Shown here: positions 8,400-16,242 of the stretch, in pieces
Layout of the letters: every line of letters starts with the position of its first letter
How positions within the stretch are numbered: position 1 is the stretch's first letter
Assembly (NCBI GenBank): GCA_031277855.1
Contig: JAITLO010000004.1
Span: 54,959 to 118,958 of the forward strand
Reading direction: 5' to 3'
Length of the DNA: 64,000 nt
From: Acidovorax sp.
GTDB lineage: Bacteria; Pseudomonadota; Gammaproteobacteria; Burkholderiales; Burkholderiaceae_C
Program-made: the position numbers and the translations under genes
Notes under the pieces: model-generated
What the model was told of the DNA's origin: nothing
What the model saw: the letters and a program-made list of their open reading frames with translations, nothing else
The model's database searches: none

Positions 8400-8937
8400 C
8401 CGTATTCGCGCCGGTCATTCGGTACAAAGCTGTTACAAAAAGCAGAGCGGCGGACATATGCAAAAAATAACCCCTGGACTGAGAAAGCCAGGGGATGCAT
8501 GGCACAGGTGCATGACCAGCTTCGGTATTGATAGTAAATAAGGTGATACCTGTTGCTAGAGCGGGTGATTCGTCGCTGCGGCGCAACAAAGCCGGGGATT
8601 TTTTTCTGTTGTCATAAATCGCTGATAGCGCCAACTTCCACTCTGTGCTTGATGTGGTGCGTCCGGCCCTGCCTGGGTACGGGAGATGCTCAGCCTTCTG
8701 TCTTCCCTCTGTGGATTGGGTAAAAATTGATGCCCATCGGCAGTGAAGGCGCAGGGGCGCCGCAGGAATTTTTCGCACTGCTTTGGCTTGTCTCCGCGGC
8801 CTCGCAAAACGGTGCCGCAGCCTGACGGCGCAGTCGCGCAGCGGGCAAAGCCGGCAAGCAGGGCGTTACACTGCGCCGCAATTTCCTGCCAGCTGCCTCA
8901 ACGGCAGTTGGCGTTTACCAGCCACTAGGAGCCATGG
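8400..8937. other. 538-nt intergenic region upstream of the PhoU-like/Pit pair
   Basis: No convincing gene is seen; the short open frames lack homology that I recognise and have no ribosome sites. Two items stand out. A hairpin CCCCTGG...CCAGGGG at 8471-8494 is preceded by an A-rich run, so it could end minus-strand transcription or mark the end of the liv transcript. A Pho-box-like sequence TTGTCATAAATCGCTGAT at 8609-8626 matches the consensus CTGTCATAWAWCTGTCAY at 14 of 18 positions, with a good first half and a poor second half. Confidence 0.5.
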
Positions 8938-9585
8938 ATGCTGTTTGGCAAGCTTTTGCCGCGCGAAGGCAATTTTTTTGAAATGTTCAACCAACATGCC
9001 GAGCGCATCGTGGAGGCCGCCCGTGCCTTTTCGCAGCTGGTGGCTAATTACGGCGATGAACATCTGCGTGACAAGTACAACCAGGATGTGGACAACGCCG
9101 AGCGTGCGGCCGACCGCGTGACGCACGAGGTCAACAAGACCCTGCACCAGACCTTCATCACGCCCATCGACCGCGAGCACATCCACACGCTGATCAACAC
9201 CATGGATGACGTGGCCGATCTGCTGCAGGACTGTGCCGAGTCCATGGCGCTGTACGACGTGCGCCACATGACCGACGAAATCCATCGCCTGACGGACCTG
9301 AGCCTGAAGTGCTGCGAGCGCGTGCGTGATGCCGTCAAGCTGCTGGACCGCATCGCCGACCAGAACACGGCCGAGGCCGCGCTCAAGACCTGCGAAGAGA
9401 TCGATCGCCTCGAAGGTGATGCCGACCGCGTGCTGCGCGCCGCCATGAGCAAGCTGTTCCGCGAAGAGCCCGATGTGCGTGAAGTCATCAAGCTCAAGGC
9501 CATCTACGAGCTGCTGGAAACCGTCACCGACAAGTGCGAGGACGTGGCCAACATTATTGAGGGCATCGTCCTCGAAAACGCCTAA
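8938..9585 (+). CDS. PhoU-like DUF47 protein, Pit accessory
   Basis: A 215-residue all-helical protein of the DUF47/PhoU-like family. It contains repeated acidic helices, with MDDVADLLQDCAESMALYD and KLKAIYELLETVTDKCEDVA showing the E/DxxxD metal-binding pattern of PhoU bundles. Members are usually encoded just before a Pit-type phosphate permease and are thought to modulate it. That is the arrangement here: pit starts 20 nt downstream. TAGGAG lies about 5 nt before the ATG. The role as a Pit partner is known from the family and inferred here. Confidence 0.88.
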   Translation: MLFGKLLPREGNFFEMFNQHAERIVEAARAFSQLVANYGDEHLRDKYNQDVDNAERAADRVTHEVNKTLHQTFITPIDREHIHTLINTMDDVADLLQDCAESMALYDVRHMTDEIHRLTDLSLKCCERVRDAVKLLDRIADQNTAEAALKTCEEIDRLEGDADRVLRAAMSKLFREEPDVREVIKLKAIYELLETVTDKCEDVANIIEGIVLENA

Positions 9586-9605
9586 GCACGCGAGAGACCT
9601 TCCCC

Positions 9606-10616
9606 ATGGAAACCGTACAAGCTGCCCTGTGGGTGGTGATTTTGCTGGTGGTACTGGCGCTGGTGTTCGACTTCATGAATGGCTTTCATGATGCTGCGAA
9701 CTCGATTGCCACCGTTGTCTCCACCGGCGTGCTCAAGCCCACCCAGGCCGTGGTGTTTGCCGCCTTCTTCAACTTCGTGGCCATCTTTGTCTTTCACCTC
9801 AGCGTGGCGGCCACGGTGGGCAAGGGTATTGTCCAGCCGGACATCGTGGACACCCATGTGGTGTTCGGTGCCTTGACCGGGGCCATTGTCTGGAACGTCA
9901 TCACCTGGTACTACGGCATCCCGTCGAGCTCCTCGCACGCCTTGATCGGCGGCATTGTGGGCGCCACCATTGCCAAGGCCGGTGCCAGCGTGCTGATTGC
10001 CAGCGGTATCTTGAAGATCGTGGCCTTTATCTTCATCTCGCCGCTGCTGGGCTTTCTGTTCGGCTCGCTGATGATGGTGATCGTGGCCTGGGTCTGCCGC
10101 CGTGCACGTCCCAACAAGGTGGACAAATGGTTCCGTCGCTTGCAACTGCTGTCGGCTGGTGCCTATTCCCTGGGCCACGGCGGCAATGACGCGCAAAAAA
10201 CCATCGGCATCATCTGGCTGCTGTTGATCGCCACGGGCTATGCCTCGGCCGGCGATGCATCGCCCCCGCTGTGGACCATCATCAGCTGCTATGCGGCGAT
10301 CGGCATGGGCACCATGTTTGGTGGCTGGCGCATTGTGAAAACCATGGGCCAGAAGATCACCAAGCTCAAGCCCGTGGGCGGCTTCTGCGCCGAAACCGGC
10401 GGTGCCATGACGCTGTTCCTGGCCACCTTCCTGGGCGTGCCCGTGTCCACCACCCACACCATCACCGGCGCCATCGTCGGCGTGGGCTCCACACAGCGCA
10501 TGAGCGCCGTGCGCTGGGGTGTGGCGGGCAACATCATCTGGGCCTGGATTCTGACCATTCCCGCCAGCGCCTTTGTGGCCGCCATTGGCTACTGGGTCAG
10601 CCTGCAGCTGTATTGA
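9606..10616 (+). CDS. pit: Inorganic phosphate transporter, PiT family
   Basis: Low-affinity phosphate:cation symporter of the inner membrane, 336 residues, of the shorter bacterial PiT type. The two inverted PiT signature repeats are visible: DFMNGFHDAANSIATVVSTG near the N-terminus and GGNDAQKTIGIIW near residue 195, with hydrophobic segments throughout. The second half carries GVPVSTTHTITGAIVGVG, the other conserved PiT block. It forms a two-gene unit with the PhoU-like gene and ends in a strong terminator at 10676-10704. Confidence 0.93.
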   Translation: METVQAALWVVILLVVLALVFDFMNGFHDAANSIATVVSTGVLKPTQAVVFAAFFNFVAIFVFHLSVAATVGKGIVQPDIVDTHVVFGALTGAIVWNVITWYYGIPSSSSHALIGGIVGATIAKAGASVLIASGILKIVAFIFISPLLGFLFGSLMMVIVAWVCRRARPNKVDKWFRRLQLLSAGAYSLGHGGNDAQKTIGIIWLLLIATGYASAGDASPPLWTIISCYAAIGMGTMFGGWRIVKTMGQKITKLKPVGGFCAETGGAMTLFLATFLGVPVSTTHTITGAIVGVGSTQRMSAVRWGVAGNIIWAWILTIPASAFVAAIGYWVSLQLY

Positions 10617-10656
10617 TATCTATTTGATAGCTGCCGCAGCAATCCCTGATTGCTTG
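10617..10656 (+). repeat. GATAGCTGC-type repeat (family C) after pit
   Basis: Begins directly after the pit stop codon with TTTGATAGCTGC, followed by a small hairpin GCAATC-CCT-GATTGC. The same TTTGATAGCTGC opening follows the fis stop codon at 57985. The orientation is that of the preceding gene in both cases. Confidence 0.5.
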
Positions 10657-10675
10657 TAAAGCCGAAGAGGCACGC

Positions 10676-10704
10676 AAAAAGCTCCACCGATGTGGAGCTT
10701 TTTT
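10676..10704 (+). terminator. Rho-independent terminator of pit
   Basis: GCTCCAC (10681-10687), loop CGAT, GTGGAGC (10692-10698), then six T. Five A precede the stem, so the A/T flanks also pair and it could work in both directions. Confidence 0.9.
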
Positions 10705-10760
10705 CATGGAAGCAGCTCCCAAGTGAGCCCCTTAGCCGTGCAAAATCGGCGCTCCCCATG

Positions 10761-10857
10761 CTAGGGCAGCGCGCAAGGGCCGCCCCGCCGCGCTGCTGCC
10801 GTCCCCCTCCTGCGCGCAGCGCGAAGAGAGGGGGAAGACGCGCAGCGGCTCAGGGGG
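10761..10857 (-). repeat. Family A three-hairpin repeat, copy A2 (end of the TM2 gene)
   Basis: Minus-strand copy. It starts with CCCCCTGAGC and ends near CCCTTGCGCGCTGCCCTAG. The third stem is GGCAGC/GCTGCC where other copies have GACACC/GGTGTC or GACAGC/GCTGTC, so both arms have changed together. The TGA of its CCCCCTGAGC opening is the stop codon of the TM2 gene, so the element supplies the end of that reading frame. Confidence 0.82.
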
Positions 10858-11314
10858 AGTCGCTAGGTTGCGAAATCTTCCTCGCCTCTTCGATCTGGTA
10901 CTCAAAGTAATGCTGAAAGCTGTAGGCCAGGCTGGCCATCAGCACGGCAGCGCCCACCATCAACGCCGTTGCAATCGCAAAAATAGTCGGCCAACCGGTG
11001 CGCCCGGGGGGGGCATCGGGGTTGGCGTCGGGGTTGTGGCGGGCATTCCAGCGCTGTGGCGTCGCCAGGCCATAAAGAATGGCCACCAGGGCGCAGCCGG
11101 AGATGGTGAAGCCCAGCAGCGGAATCAGCGCCCAGCTGACAGGGTCGTCCTGGCCCAGTTGCTGCACGCGCTGTATGCCATACAGCCCCAGCGCTGTGGG
11201 AACGGGCAGCATCCAGCCCACGAGATCACCCAAGCCGTAGAGGTAAAAGCGATGCAATCCCAGCGGTCCGCCGAGAAAGGCCAGCCAGGCAGCCAGGGTC
11301 TTGTTCTTGCGCAT
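10850..11314 (-). CDS. TM2 domain-containing membrane protein
   Basis: A 154-residue inner-membrane protein. The N-terminal part has the TM2-domain pattern (residues 2-45: KNKTLAAWLAFLGGPLGLHRFYL and a second hydrophobic segment), then a third hydrophobic stretch at about 65-90, a hydrophilic linker with proline and arginine (about 91-108), and a last segment at about 110-132. The function of bacterial TM2 proteins is mostly unknown. The stop codon falls inside repeat copy A2, so the last residues (QPSDSP) come from repeat-adjacent sequence. The gene is convergent with pit and divergent from rpsP. Confidence 0.8.
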   Translation of the reverse strand: MRKNKTLAAWLAFLGGPLGLHRFYLYGLGDLVGWMLPVPTALGLYGIQRVQQLGQDDPVSWALIPLLGFTISGCALVAILYGLATPQRWNARHNPDANPDAPPGRTGWPTIFAIATALMVGAAVLMASLAYSFQHYFEYQIEEARKISQPSDSP

Positions 11315-11381
11315 GGGCCATTATTGGCCGCCGGTCCGGCGTTGCCAGCTAGGGTGATCGCCAGGGCTTGGCGGCGGGCAG

Positions 11382-11410
11382 TAGGCAGGACGTAAAGAAG
11401 TGTCTATAAT
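11382..11410 (+). promoter_or_regulatory. Probable promoter of the rpsP operon
   Basis: A perfect TATAAT at 11405-11410 with TAGGCA 17 nt upstream (11382-11387) as a weak -35. It lies 115 nt before the rpsP start and is the best sigma-70 -10 box in this gap. Confidence 0.6.
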
Positions 11411-11524
11411 TGCGGGCTTTGCTGCGTGTCGCTGGCCGGGTGGCTAGTTGCGTGTCTCAAACGCGGCAGAAGAAGTGCGGTGAAGTACATCACTTTGTCG
11501 CATTCCCACCCGAAGGATTTAATC

Positions 11525-11779
11525 ATGGTCGTTATTCGTCTGTCCCGCGGCGGCTCCAAGGCTCGCCCGTTCTACACCATCGTTGCAGCTGACAAGCGCG
11601 TGCGTCGCGACGGCGCTTTCATCGAGCGTCTGGGTTTCTACAACCCCAACGCCCGTGGCGCTGAAGAAGGCCTGCGCGTGGCAATGGACCGCGTGACCTA
11701 CTGGAAGAGCGTGGGTGCTCAGGCTTCCGAAACCGCGGAACGCCTGATCAAGCAAGCCGCCGCCAAGGCAGCTGCTTAA
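11525..11779 (+). CDS. rpsP: 30S ribosomal protein S16
   Basis: An 84-residue S16 with the typical start [17 protein letters not shown], then VVADKR-like [12 protein letters not shown] and ERLGFYNP. The ATG at 11525 follows GAAGGA (11513-11518) at 6 nt. It binds 16S rRNA and is needed for small-subunit assembly. It heads the conserved rpsP-rimM-trmD-rplS operon. A terminator-like hairpin directly follows, so rpsP is probably made in excess over the downstream enzymes. Confidence 0.96.
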   Translation: MVVIRLSRGGSKARPFYTIVAADKRVRRDGAFIERLGFYNPNARGAEEGLRVAMDRVTYWKSVGAQASETAERLIKQAAAKAAA

Positions 11780-11794
11780 TCAGCACCACTCCTA

Positions 11795-11835
11795 AAACGG
11801 GTTCCGTCGGCCAGTCTGACGGAGCCCGTTTTTTT
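11795..11835 (+). terminator. Rho-independent (partial) terminator between rpsP and rimM
   Basis: AAACGGG plus TCCGTC pair with GACGGA plus CCCGTTT across a short loop, followed by seven T. It lies inside the operon, 32 nt before rimM, so it likely lets only part of the transcription through. Confidence 0.8.
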
Positions 11836-11866
11836 GTTTTCTTATGTCCAACTGCCAGCCTACGCC

Positions 11867-12436
11867 ATGAGCCAGATGCCCCAACTCGAAGTGACCACCT
11901 TGCCTGCCGATGCGGTGGAAGTCGGCCGCATTGCGGATGCCTGGGGCATCAAGGGCTGGTTCAAGGTCATTGCCTACAGCAGTGACGCCGACGTGCTGTT
12001 CACCGCCAAGGACTGGTTTTTGCTACCCGCCGAAAAAGGCGCTAAGCATTTCAGCAGCACGGTGCGTCTGCCTGTGAAGCAGGCGCGCGCGCATTCGGAT
12101 TCCATCGTCGCCACCTCGGCTGCGGTGTCGGACCGCAACGGTGCAGAGATGCTGCGCGGTGCCCGCATCTTTGTTGCGCGCGAGGCTTTTCCGCCGGCTG
12201 CCGAGGGCGAGTATTACTGGGTGGATTTGTTGGGCCTGTCCGTGGTGAACCGTGAGGGTGTGGCCCTGGGCCAGGTCAAGGACTTGCTGGCCACCGGCCC
12301 CCAGACCACGCTGGTGCTGGCCTATGACGAGGGTGGCAAGGAGCGCGAGCGCATGATCCCCTTTGTCGATGCCTATGTGGACAAGGTCGATCTGCCGAGC
12401 AAGACCATTGTGGCGGATTGGCAGCTGGATTACTAA
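11867..12436 (+). CDS. rimM: Ribosome maturation factor RimM
   Basis: A 189-residue 30S assembly factor that binds S19 and assists 16S rRNA 3'-domain maturation. The N-terminal RimM domain begins VEVGRIADAWGIKGWFKV, and the C-terminal PRC-barrel contains EYYWVDLLGLSVVNREG and the closing MIPFVDAYVDKVD. The ATG at 11867 (MSQMPQLEV) is chosen by family alignment; the frame extends upstream into the preceding terminator. A family A repeat starts 4 nt after the stop and separates it from trmD. Confidence 0.93.
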   Translation: MSQMPQLEVTTLPADAVEVGRIADAWGIKGWFKVIAYSSDADVLFTAKDWFLLPAEKGAKHFSSTVRLPVKQARAHSDSIVATSAAVSDRNGAEMLRGARIFVAREAFPPAAEGEYYWVDLLGLSVVNREGVALGQVKDLLATGPQTTLVLAYDEGGKERERMIPFVDAYVDKVDLPSKTIVADWQLDY

Positions 12437-12440
12437 GGCA

Positions 12441-12533
12441 CCCCCTGAGCCGCTTACGCGGCTTCCCCCTCTCTCGCTGCGCGGGAGGGGGACGACACCG
12501 GCGCTGCGGGGCGGCCCTTGCGCGGTGTCCCTG
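12441..12533 (+). repeat. Family A three-hairpin repeat, copy A3 (after rimM)
   Basis: Starts 4 nt after the rimM TAA, same orientation. Stems: AGCCGC-TTAC-GCGGCT; CCCCCTC...GAGGGGG; GACACC...GGTGTC with inner GCGC pairing. It sits between two genes of an essential ribosomal operon, 82 nt before trmD, and cannot be a complete transcription stop unless trmD has its own promoter. Confidence 0.87.
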
Positions 12534-12614
12534 GTCAGGGGGCGGTTTAGGCGCTGTGCGGTGCTGGGATGACTGTACTGCTGCAAATTTCGGAGCTGCT
12601 GATGCAGATGTGCC

Positions 12615-13394
12615 ATGCGTTTTGATGTGATTACCCTGTTCCCCGAGATGTTTGCTCCTTTTCTGGAGAGCGGGGTGACGCGGCGAGCCTATGCGTCGGG
12701 GCAGGTGCAGGTGCAGCTGTGGAATCCGCGCAACTATGCTCAGGGTAATTACCGCCGTGTGGACGATCGCCCCTTTGGCGGTGGTCCGGGCATGGTGATG
12801 CTGGCCGAGCCGCTGCAGCACTGTCTGGATGCAATTCGCGCGGCCCGCGCCGAGGCGGATGTGCTGGAAGCCGAGCAGCCTGCGCCCCTGGTGTTGTTTT
12901 CACCTATTGGCACCACGCTCAAGCATGCGGTGGTCGCGGATTGGGCCGAAAGCCGAGGCGCTGTGCTGCTGTGCGGGCGCTATGAAGGCATTGACCAGCG
13001 CTTTATTGACACCCATGTGACCCACCAGATCAGCCTGGGGGACTTTGTGCTCTCGGGCGGAGAGCTGGCAGCCATGGTGATGCTGGACAGCATTGCCCGG
13101 CTGCAGCCCGGTGTGTTGAACGACGAGGGCAGCTTTCAGCAAGACAGCTTCAATCCCGCGCTCGACGGTCTGCTGGACTGCCCGCATTACACTCGGCCTG
13201 AGCAATGGCAGGGCCAGGATGTGCCGGCCGCGTTGCTGTCCGGCCACCATGCCCAGATCGAGCGCTGGCGTCGTGACCAGCGCTTGCGCATCACTGCGGC
13301 CCACAGGCCGGAGCTGATTGAGAAGGCCCGTAGCCAGGGTCTGTTGAATGCCAAGGACGAGGCCTATTTGGCAAAAAATACCGCCAAGCTATAA
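12615..13394 (+). CDS. trmD: tRNA (guanine37-N1)-methyltransferase TrmD
   Basis: A 259-residue SPOUT methyltransferase that makes m1G37 in tRNAs and prevents +1 frameshifting. Characteristic segments: MRFDVITLFPEMF at the start, RPFGGGPGM-like DRPFGGGPGMVM, the knot region LLCGRYEGIDQRF and SLGDFVLSGGELAAMV. Full length for the family. No strong ribosome site precedes the ATG. It is the third gene of the rpsP operon. Confidence 0.96.
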   Translation: MRFDVITLFPEMFAPFLESGVTRRAYASGQVQVQLWNPRNYAQGNYRRVDDRPFGGGPGMVMLAEPLQHCLDAIRAARAEADVLEAEQPAPLVLFSPIGTTLKHAVVADWAESRGAVLLCGRYEGIDQRFIDTHVTHQISLGDFVLSGGELAAMVMLDSIARLQPGVLNDEGSFQQDSFNPALDGLLDCPHYTRPEQWQGQDVPAALLSGHHAQIERWRRDQRLRITAAHRPELIEKARSQGLLNAKDEAYLAKNTAKL

Positions 13395-13614
13395 TGGCGG
13401 GCTCTTCGATCCTCTATCCGGCCGCTGCATCGGTTTGAAAAAGGACTTGCGCAAACCGGTGTAATGCTGAGTTCTGCTGAGTTTGTCTCCCCCCAACCCG
13501 GGCTTTTGCCTGGATTTGACGGGGTTGATACGTGCAAGTCGTGTGAATGCAGCTCATGGTGCCATCCCGGCACCGGCCAATCCTGGCGCGGACAAGATCG
13601 AGATGGATGAAACC

Positions 13615-14001
13615 ATGAACCTGATCCAGACCCTCGAGCAAGAGGAAATCACCCGTCTGAACAAGACCATCCCCGCTTTCGCCCCTGGTGACACCGTCAT
13701 CGTGAGCGTGAACGTGGTTGAAGGCTCGCGCAAGCGCGTGCAGGCCTACGAAGGCGTGGTGATTGCCAAGCGCAACCGCGGCCTGAACAGCGCCTTCATC
13801 GTGCGCAAGATCTCCAACGGCGAAGGCGTGGAACGTACGTTCCAAACCTACTCCCCGCTGATCGCTGGCATCGAAGTGAAGCGTCGCGGCGATGTGCGCC
13901 GTGCCAAGCTGTACTACCTGCGTGAGCGCAGCGGCAAGTCTGCTCGCATCAAGGAAAAGCTGCCCCAGCGCGTCAACAAGGCTGCTGTCGCAGCCGCGTA
14001 A
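13615..14001 (+). CDS. rplS: 50S ribosomal protein L19
   Basis: A 128-residue L19, located at the 30S-50S interface. The body [39 protein letters not shown] and [24 protein letters not shown] is diagnostic. The start [11 protein letters not shown] at 13615 is chosen over upstream in-frame codons by family alignment; GGATGA lies upstream. The C-terminus carries a basic tail. It closes the operon, and a strong terminator follows. The 220-nt gap before it holds a CGGTTTG/CAAACCG inverted repeat near 13433-13461 but no gene. Confidence 0.95.
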   Translation: MNLIQTLEQEEITRLNKTIPAFAPGDTVIVSVNVVEGSRKRVQAYEGVVIAKRNRGLNSAFIVRKISNGEGVERTFQTYSPLIAGIEVKRRGDVRRAKLYYLRERSGKSARIKEKLPQRVNKAAVAAA

Positions 14002-14065
14002 ACGCGAGTTCGTATCGCAAGGCTGCCTTGGCAGCCTCGTGTGCGACCGGTGCTTTGCCGGAAAA

Positions 14066-14095
14066 GCCGCTACAGTCCGCTGTAGCGGCTTTTTT
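14066..14095 (+). terminator. Rho-independent terminator of the rplS operon
   Basis: GCCGCTACAG (14066-14075), loop TCCG, CTGTAGCGGC (14080-14089), then six T. A perfect 10-bp stem, 64 nt after rplS. It also argues that the Nudix gene must start after it and use its own promoter. Confidence 0.95.
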
Positions 14096-14120
14096 CATGG
14101 CTGCGCGTTTTCCTCTCGCC

Positions 14121-14867
14121 ATGGCAGAACCGTCACCTTTATCCACACCGTCTTCCATGCCTGCCCCTACAGGGGCCAGGCGGCCGAGTCTGCCGCGCAG
14201 CTTTGATCCGCGCCAGGCTCCGCTGCTGGGGGTGGATGATCACCTGCCCTCGGTGCCGCTGGCGCAGCAGACCGAGGCCGCCTTGCGCCAACGTTTTGCG
14301 CAAGCGCCGCAGTGGGAGCCCGAGCTGCGCCAGGAGCCGCGCATGTCCGATCGGCCGCCCACGCAGGCGGCTGTGCTGGTGCCGCTGGTGCTGCGTGAGG
14401 AGCTCACCGTGCTGCTGACCGAACGTACCATCCAACTGTCCACCCACTCAGGGCAGGTGGCTTTCCCCGGAGGAAAGCGAGACCCCGAAGACGTGGACCT
14501 GACTGCCACGGCACTGCGCGAGGCGCATGAAGAAGTGGGGCTGGACGCCACCTATGTGCGGGTGCTGGGCAGCTTGCCGGTCTATGCCACGGGCACGGGG
14601 TTTCAGGTCACGCCCGTGGTGGCCCTGGTCGATCCGGCGGCGCCGCTGCGGCCCAACCCCTATGAGGTGGCAGATCTTTTTGAAGTGCCGCTGCGCTTTT
14701 TGCTCAACCCTGCCCACCACGAGCGCCACAGCTACGATTGGAACGGGGTGCAGCGCGAATGGTTTGCCATGCCCTACCGCAGCGGCGCACGCGAGCACTA
14801 CATCTGGGGTGCCACGGCCGGCATGCTGCGCAATTTCTACCGCTTTATGCAGGCGCCGCTGGCATGA
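14121..14867 (+). CDS. CoA pyrophosphatase-type Nudix hydrolase
   Basis: Predicted 248-residue Nudix enzyme that cleaves coenzyme A or similar dinucleoside pyrophosphates. The UPF0035/NuCoA motif LLTERTIQLSTHSGQVAFPG leads directly into a Nudix box, GGKRDPEDVDLTATALREA followed by HEEVGL. The C-terminal part has FEVPLRFLLNP and a late IWGATAGMLRNFY. The start is uncertain: in-frame ATGs at 14097, 14121 and 14157 all lie after the rplS terminator and none has a clear ribosome site; 14121 is a compromise. The stop is followed 60 nt later by the CobD/CbiB-like gene. Confidence 0.85.
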   Translation: MAEPSPLSTPSSMPAPTGARRPSLPRSFDPRQAPLLGVDDHLPSVPLAQQTEAALRQRFAQAPQWEPELRQEPRMSDRPPTQAAVLVPLVLREELTVLLTERTIQLSTHSGQVAFPGGKRDPEDVDLTATALREAHEEVGLDATYVRVLGSLPVYATGTGFQVTPVVALVDPAAPLRPNPYEVADLFEVPLRFLLNPAHHERHSYDWNGVQREWFAMPYRSGAREHYIWGATAGMLRNFYRFMQAPLA

Positions 14868-14915
14868 AACACTGGCTTACACCAGCTACATGAACTGCGC
14901 TTTATCGGCTGCCGG

Positions 14916-14921
14916 TATTAT
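14916..14921 (+). promoter_or_regulatory. -10 box implying a leaderless start for the CobD/CbiB-like gene
   Basis: TATTAT at 14916-14921 ends 6 nt before the ATG at 14928, which places the expected transcript start at or beside the A of the start codon. No Shine-Dalgarno sequence is present. Confidence 0.45.
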
Positions 14922-14927
14922 GGCGGC

Positions 14928-15905
14928 ATGAGTTTTTTCGCCATCTTGCTTGCCCTGCTGCTGGAACAGGCGCGCCCGCTGACCCATAACAACCCGGCCT
15001 ATGCCGGCATGCGGGCCTGGGCCGTCTCGGTGCGGCGCAATTTTGATGCAGGCCAGGCACACCACGGCTGGGTGGCCTGGTCCCTGGCTGCCGTGCTGCC
15101 GGCCTTGCTGGTGGCGGGCGTGTATTGGCTGCTGGACAGCTTCATAGGCTGGCCCGTGGCCATGCTGTGGAATGTGGCCGTGCTCTACACCACGCTGGGC
15201 TTTCGCCAGTTCAGCCACCACTTCACCCGCATCCGCGATGCGCTGGAGGCGGGCGATGAGCAGACCGCGCGTGAGGCCCTGGCCAACTGGCAGCAGGTGG
15301 ATGCCAGCGAGCTGCCGCGCAGCGAGATCGTGCGCCATGTGATTGAGTACTCTGTCATCAGCGCCCACCGCCATGTGTTTGGCGTGCTGCTGTGGTTTGT
15401 GGTGCTGGCCATGCTGGGCCTGGGGCCGGCCGGTGCTGTGGTCTATCGCATGGCCGAATACCTGTCGCGCTACTGGTCGCGCAAATCGATTGCCGGCGCT
15501 CCCCCGGTCAGCGAGCGGCTGCAGCGCAGCGCTCGCGCGGCCTGGCAAGCCATGGACTGGCTGCCCGCGCGGGTCACCGCCCTGGGCTTTGCCGTGGTTG
15601 GCAGTTTTGAAGAGGCCATAGACGGCTGGCGCTACTACGCCCAGCGTTTCCCGCATGACAACGATGGTGTGATCCTGGCCGCCACGGCCGGTGCCATCAA
15701 TGTGCAGCTGGGCGGCGAGGCACTGCGCCAGCGCGAAGACCTCACCGTGGGGCCCATGTATGACGACGAGGAAGACTCCAGCTCCACGCCCGGGCGTGCG
15801 GCCGAGATTGGCCATTTGCGCAGCGTGGTGGGGTTGGTGTGGCGTTCCGTTGTTGTCTGGATGCTGCTCCTCGCCCTTCTCACCCTCGCCCGCCTGCTGG
15901 GCTGA
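14928..15905 (+). CDS. CobD/CbiB family membrane protein
   Basis: A 325-residue membrane protein resembling the CobD/CbiB family (adenosylcobinamide-phosphate synthase), with the N-terminus MSFFAILLALLLEQARPL, hydrophobic segments at about 45-70 and 80-95, and RHVIEYSVISAHRHVFGVLLW in the middle, ending in a hydrophobic tail segment. Related proteins in this lineage occur outside cobalamin loci, and no other B12 gene is near. A true role in cobamide assembly is therefore uncertain; an AmpE-like role is an alternative. A -10 box lies so close to the ATG that the mRNA may be leaderless. Confidence 0.72.
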   Translation: MSFFAILLALLLEQARPLTHNNPAYAGMRAWAVSVRRNFDAGQAHHGWVAWSLAAVLPALLVAGVYWLLDSFIGWPVAMLWNVAVLYTTLGFRQFSHHFTRIRDALEAGDEQTAREALANWQQVDASELPRSEIVRHVIEYSVISAHRHVFGVLLWFVVLAMLGLGPAGAVVYRMAEYLSRYWSRKSIAGAPPVSERLQRSARAAWQAMDWLPARVTALGFAVVGSFEEAIDGWRYYAQRFPHDNDGVILAATAGAINVQLGGEALRQREDLTVGPMYDDEEDSSSTPGRAAEIGHLRSVVGLVWRSVVVWMLLLALLTLARLLG

Positions 15906-15939
15906 TTTTTCTCGGTTGGGTGGGTGATTCGTTTGGAGG

Positions 15940-16033
15940 CGCCCATGCGGCGCTTCATGCTTTGTTGCTCGCCCTGGTCGTACCAAAGTACTGTCTGCGG
16001 GCGAGGCGCCGCGCCTGAAGCGCCGTCTGGGCG
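15940..16033 (+). repeat. Family B 94-nt long-hairpin repeat, copy B1
   Basis: Folds on itself almost end to end: CGCCCA (15940-15945) with TGGGCG (16028-16033); GGCGCTTCA (15949-15957) with TGAAGCGCC (16016-16024); CTCGCCC (15968-15974) with GGGCGAG (15999-16005); and GTAC-CAAA-GTAC at the tip (15980-15991). Between the stems are conserved unpaired blocks, TGCTTTGTT on the left and CTGTCTGC and GCGCCGCGCC on the right. It lies between the convergent CobD/CbiB-like gene and rsgA. Confidence 0.88.
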
Positions 16034-16184
16034 TTGTGGTGGTGGCTTAGGTGCCTACTGTGCTGCACAAGCCCGCTCTGGCTGACAGTGGCATGTTGGA
16101 ATGGCTCCTTCCCCTTTCGGGGGAAGGTGGGGATGGGGGCTCTCCGCACACCACAGCAGCAGTGATGCTGCACGCATGCTCTTG

Positions 16185-16237
16185 AAAACAGAGCGCGTTA
16201 TGCGCTCTGTATCTGCATTACAGCCCTGTTGGGCTGT
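16185..16237 (-). terminator. Terminator of the M48-pterin dehydratase-rsgA operon
   Basis: Read on the minus strand: a first hairpin ACAGCCC-AACA-GGGCTGT (16220-16237), then ACAGAGCGC...GCGCTCTGT (16188-16210) followed by TTTT. It lies just past the rsgA stop codon at 16243. Between it and repeat B1 is a CTTCCCC/GGGGAAG hairpin near 16110. Confidence 0.78.
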
Positions 16238-16242
16238 ATAGA

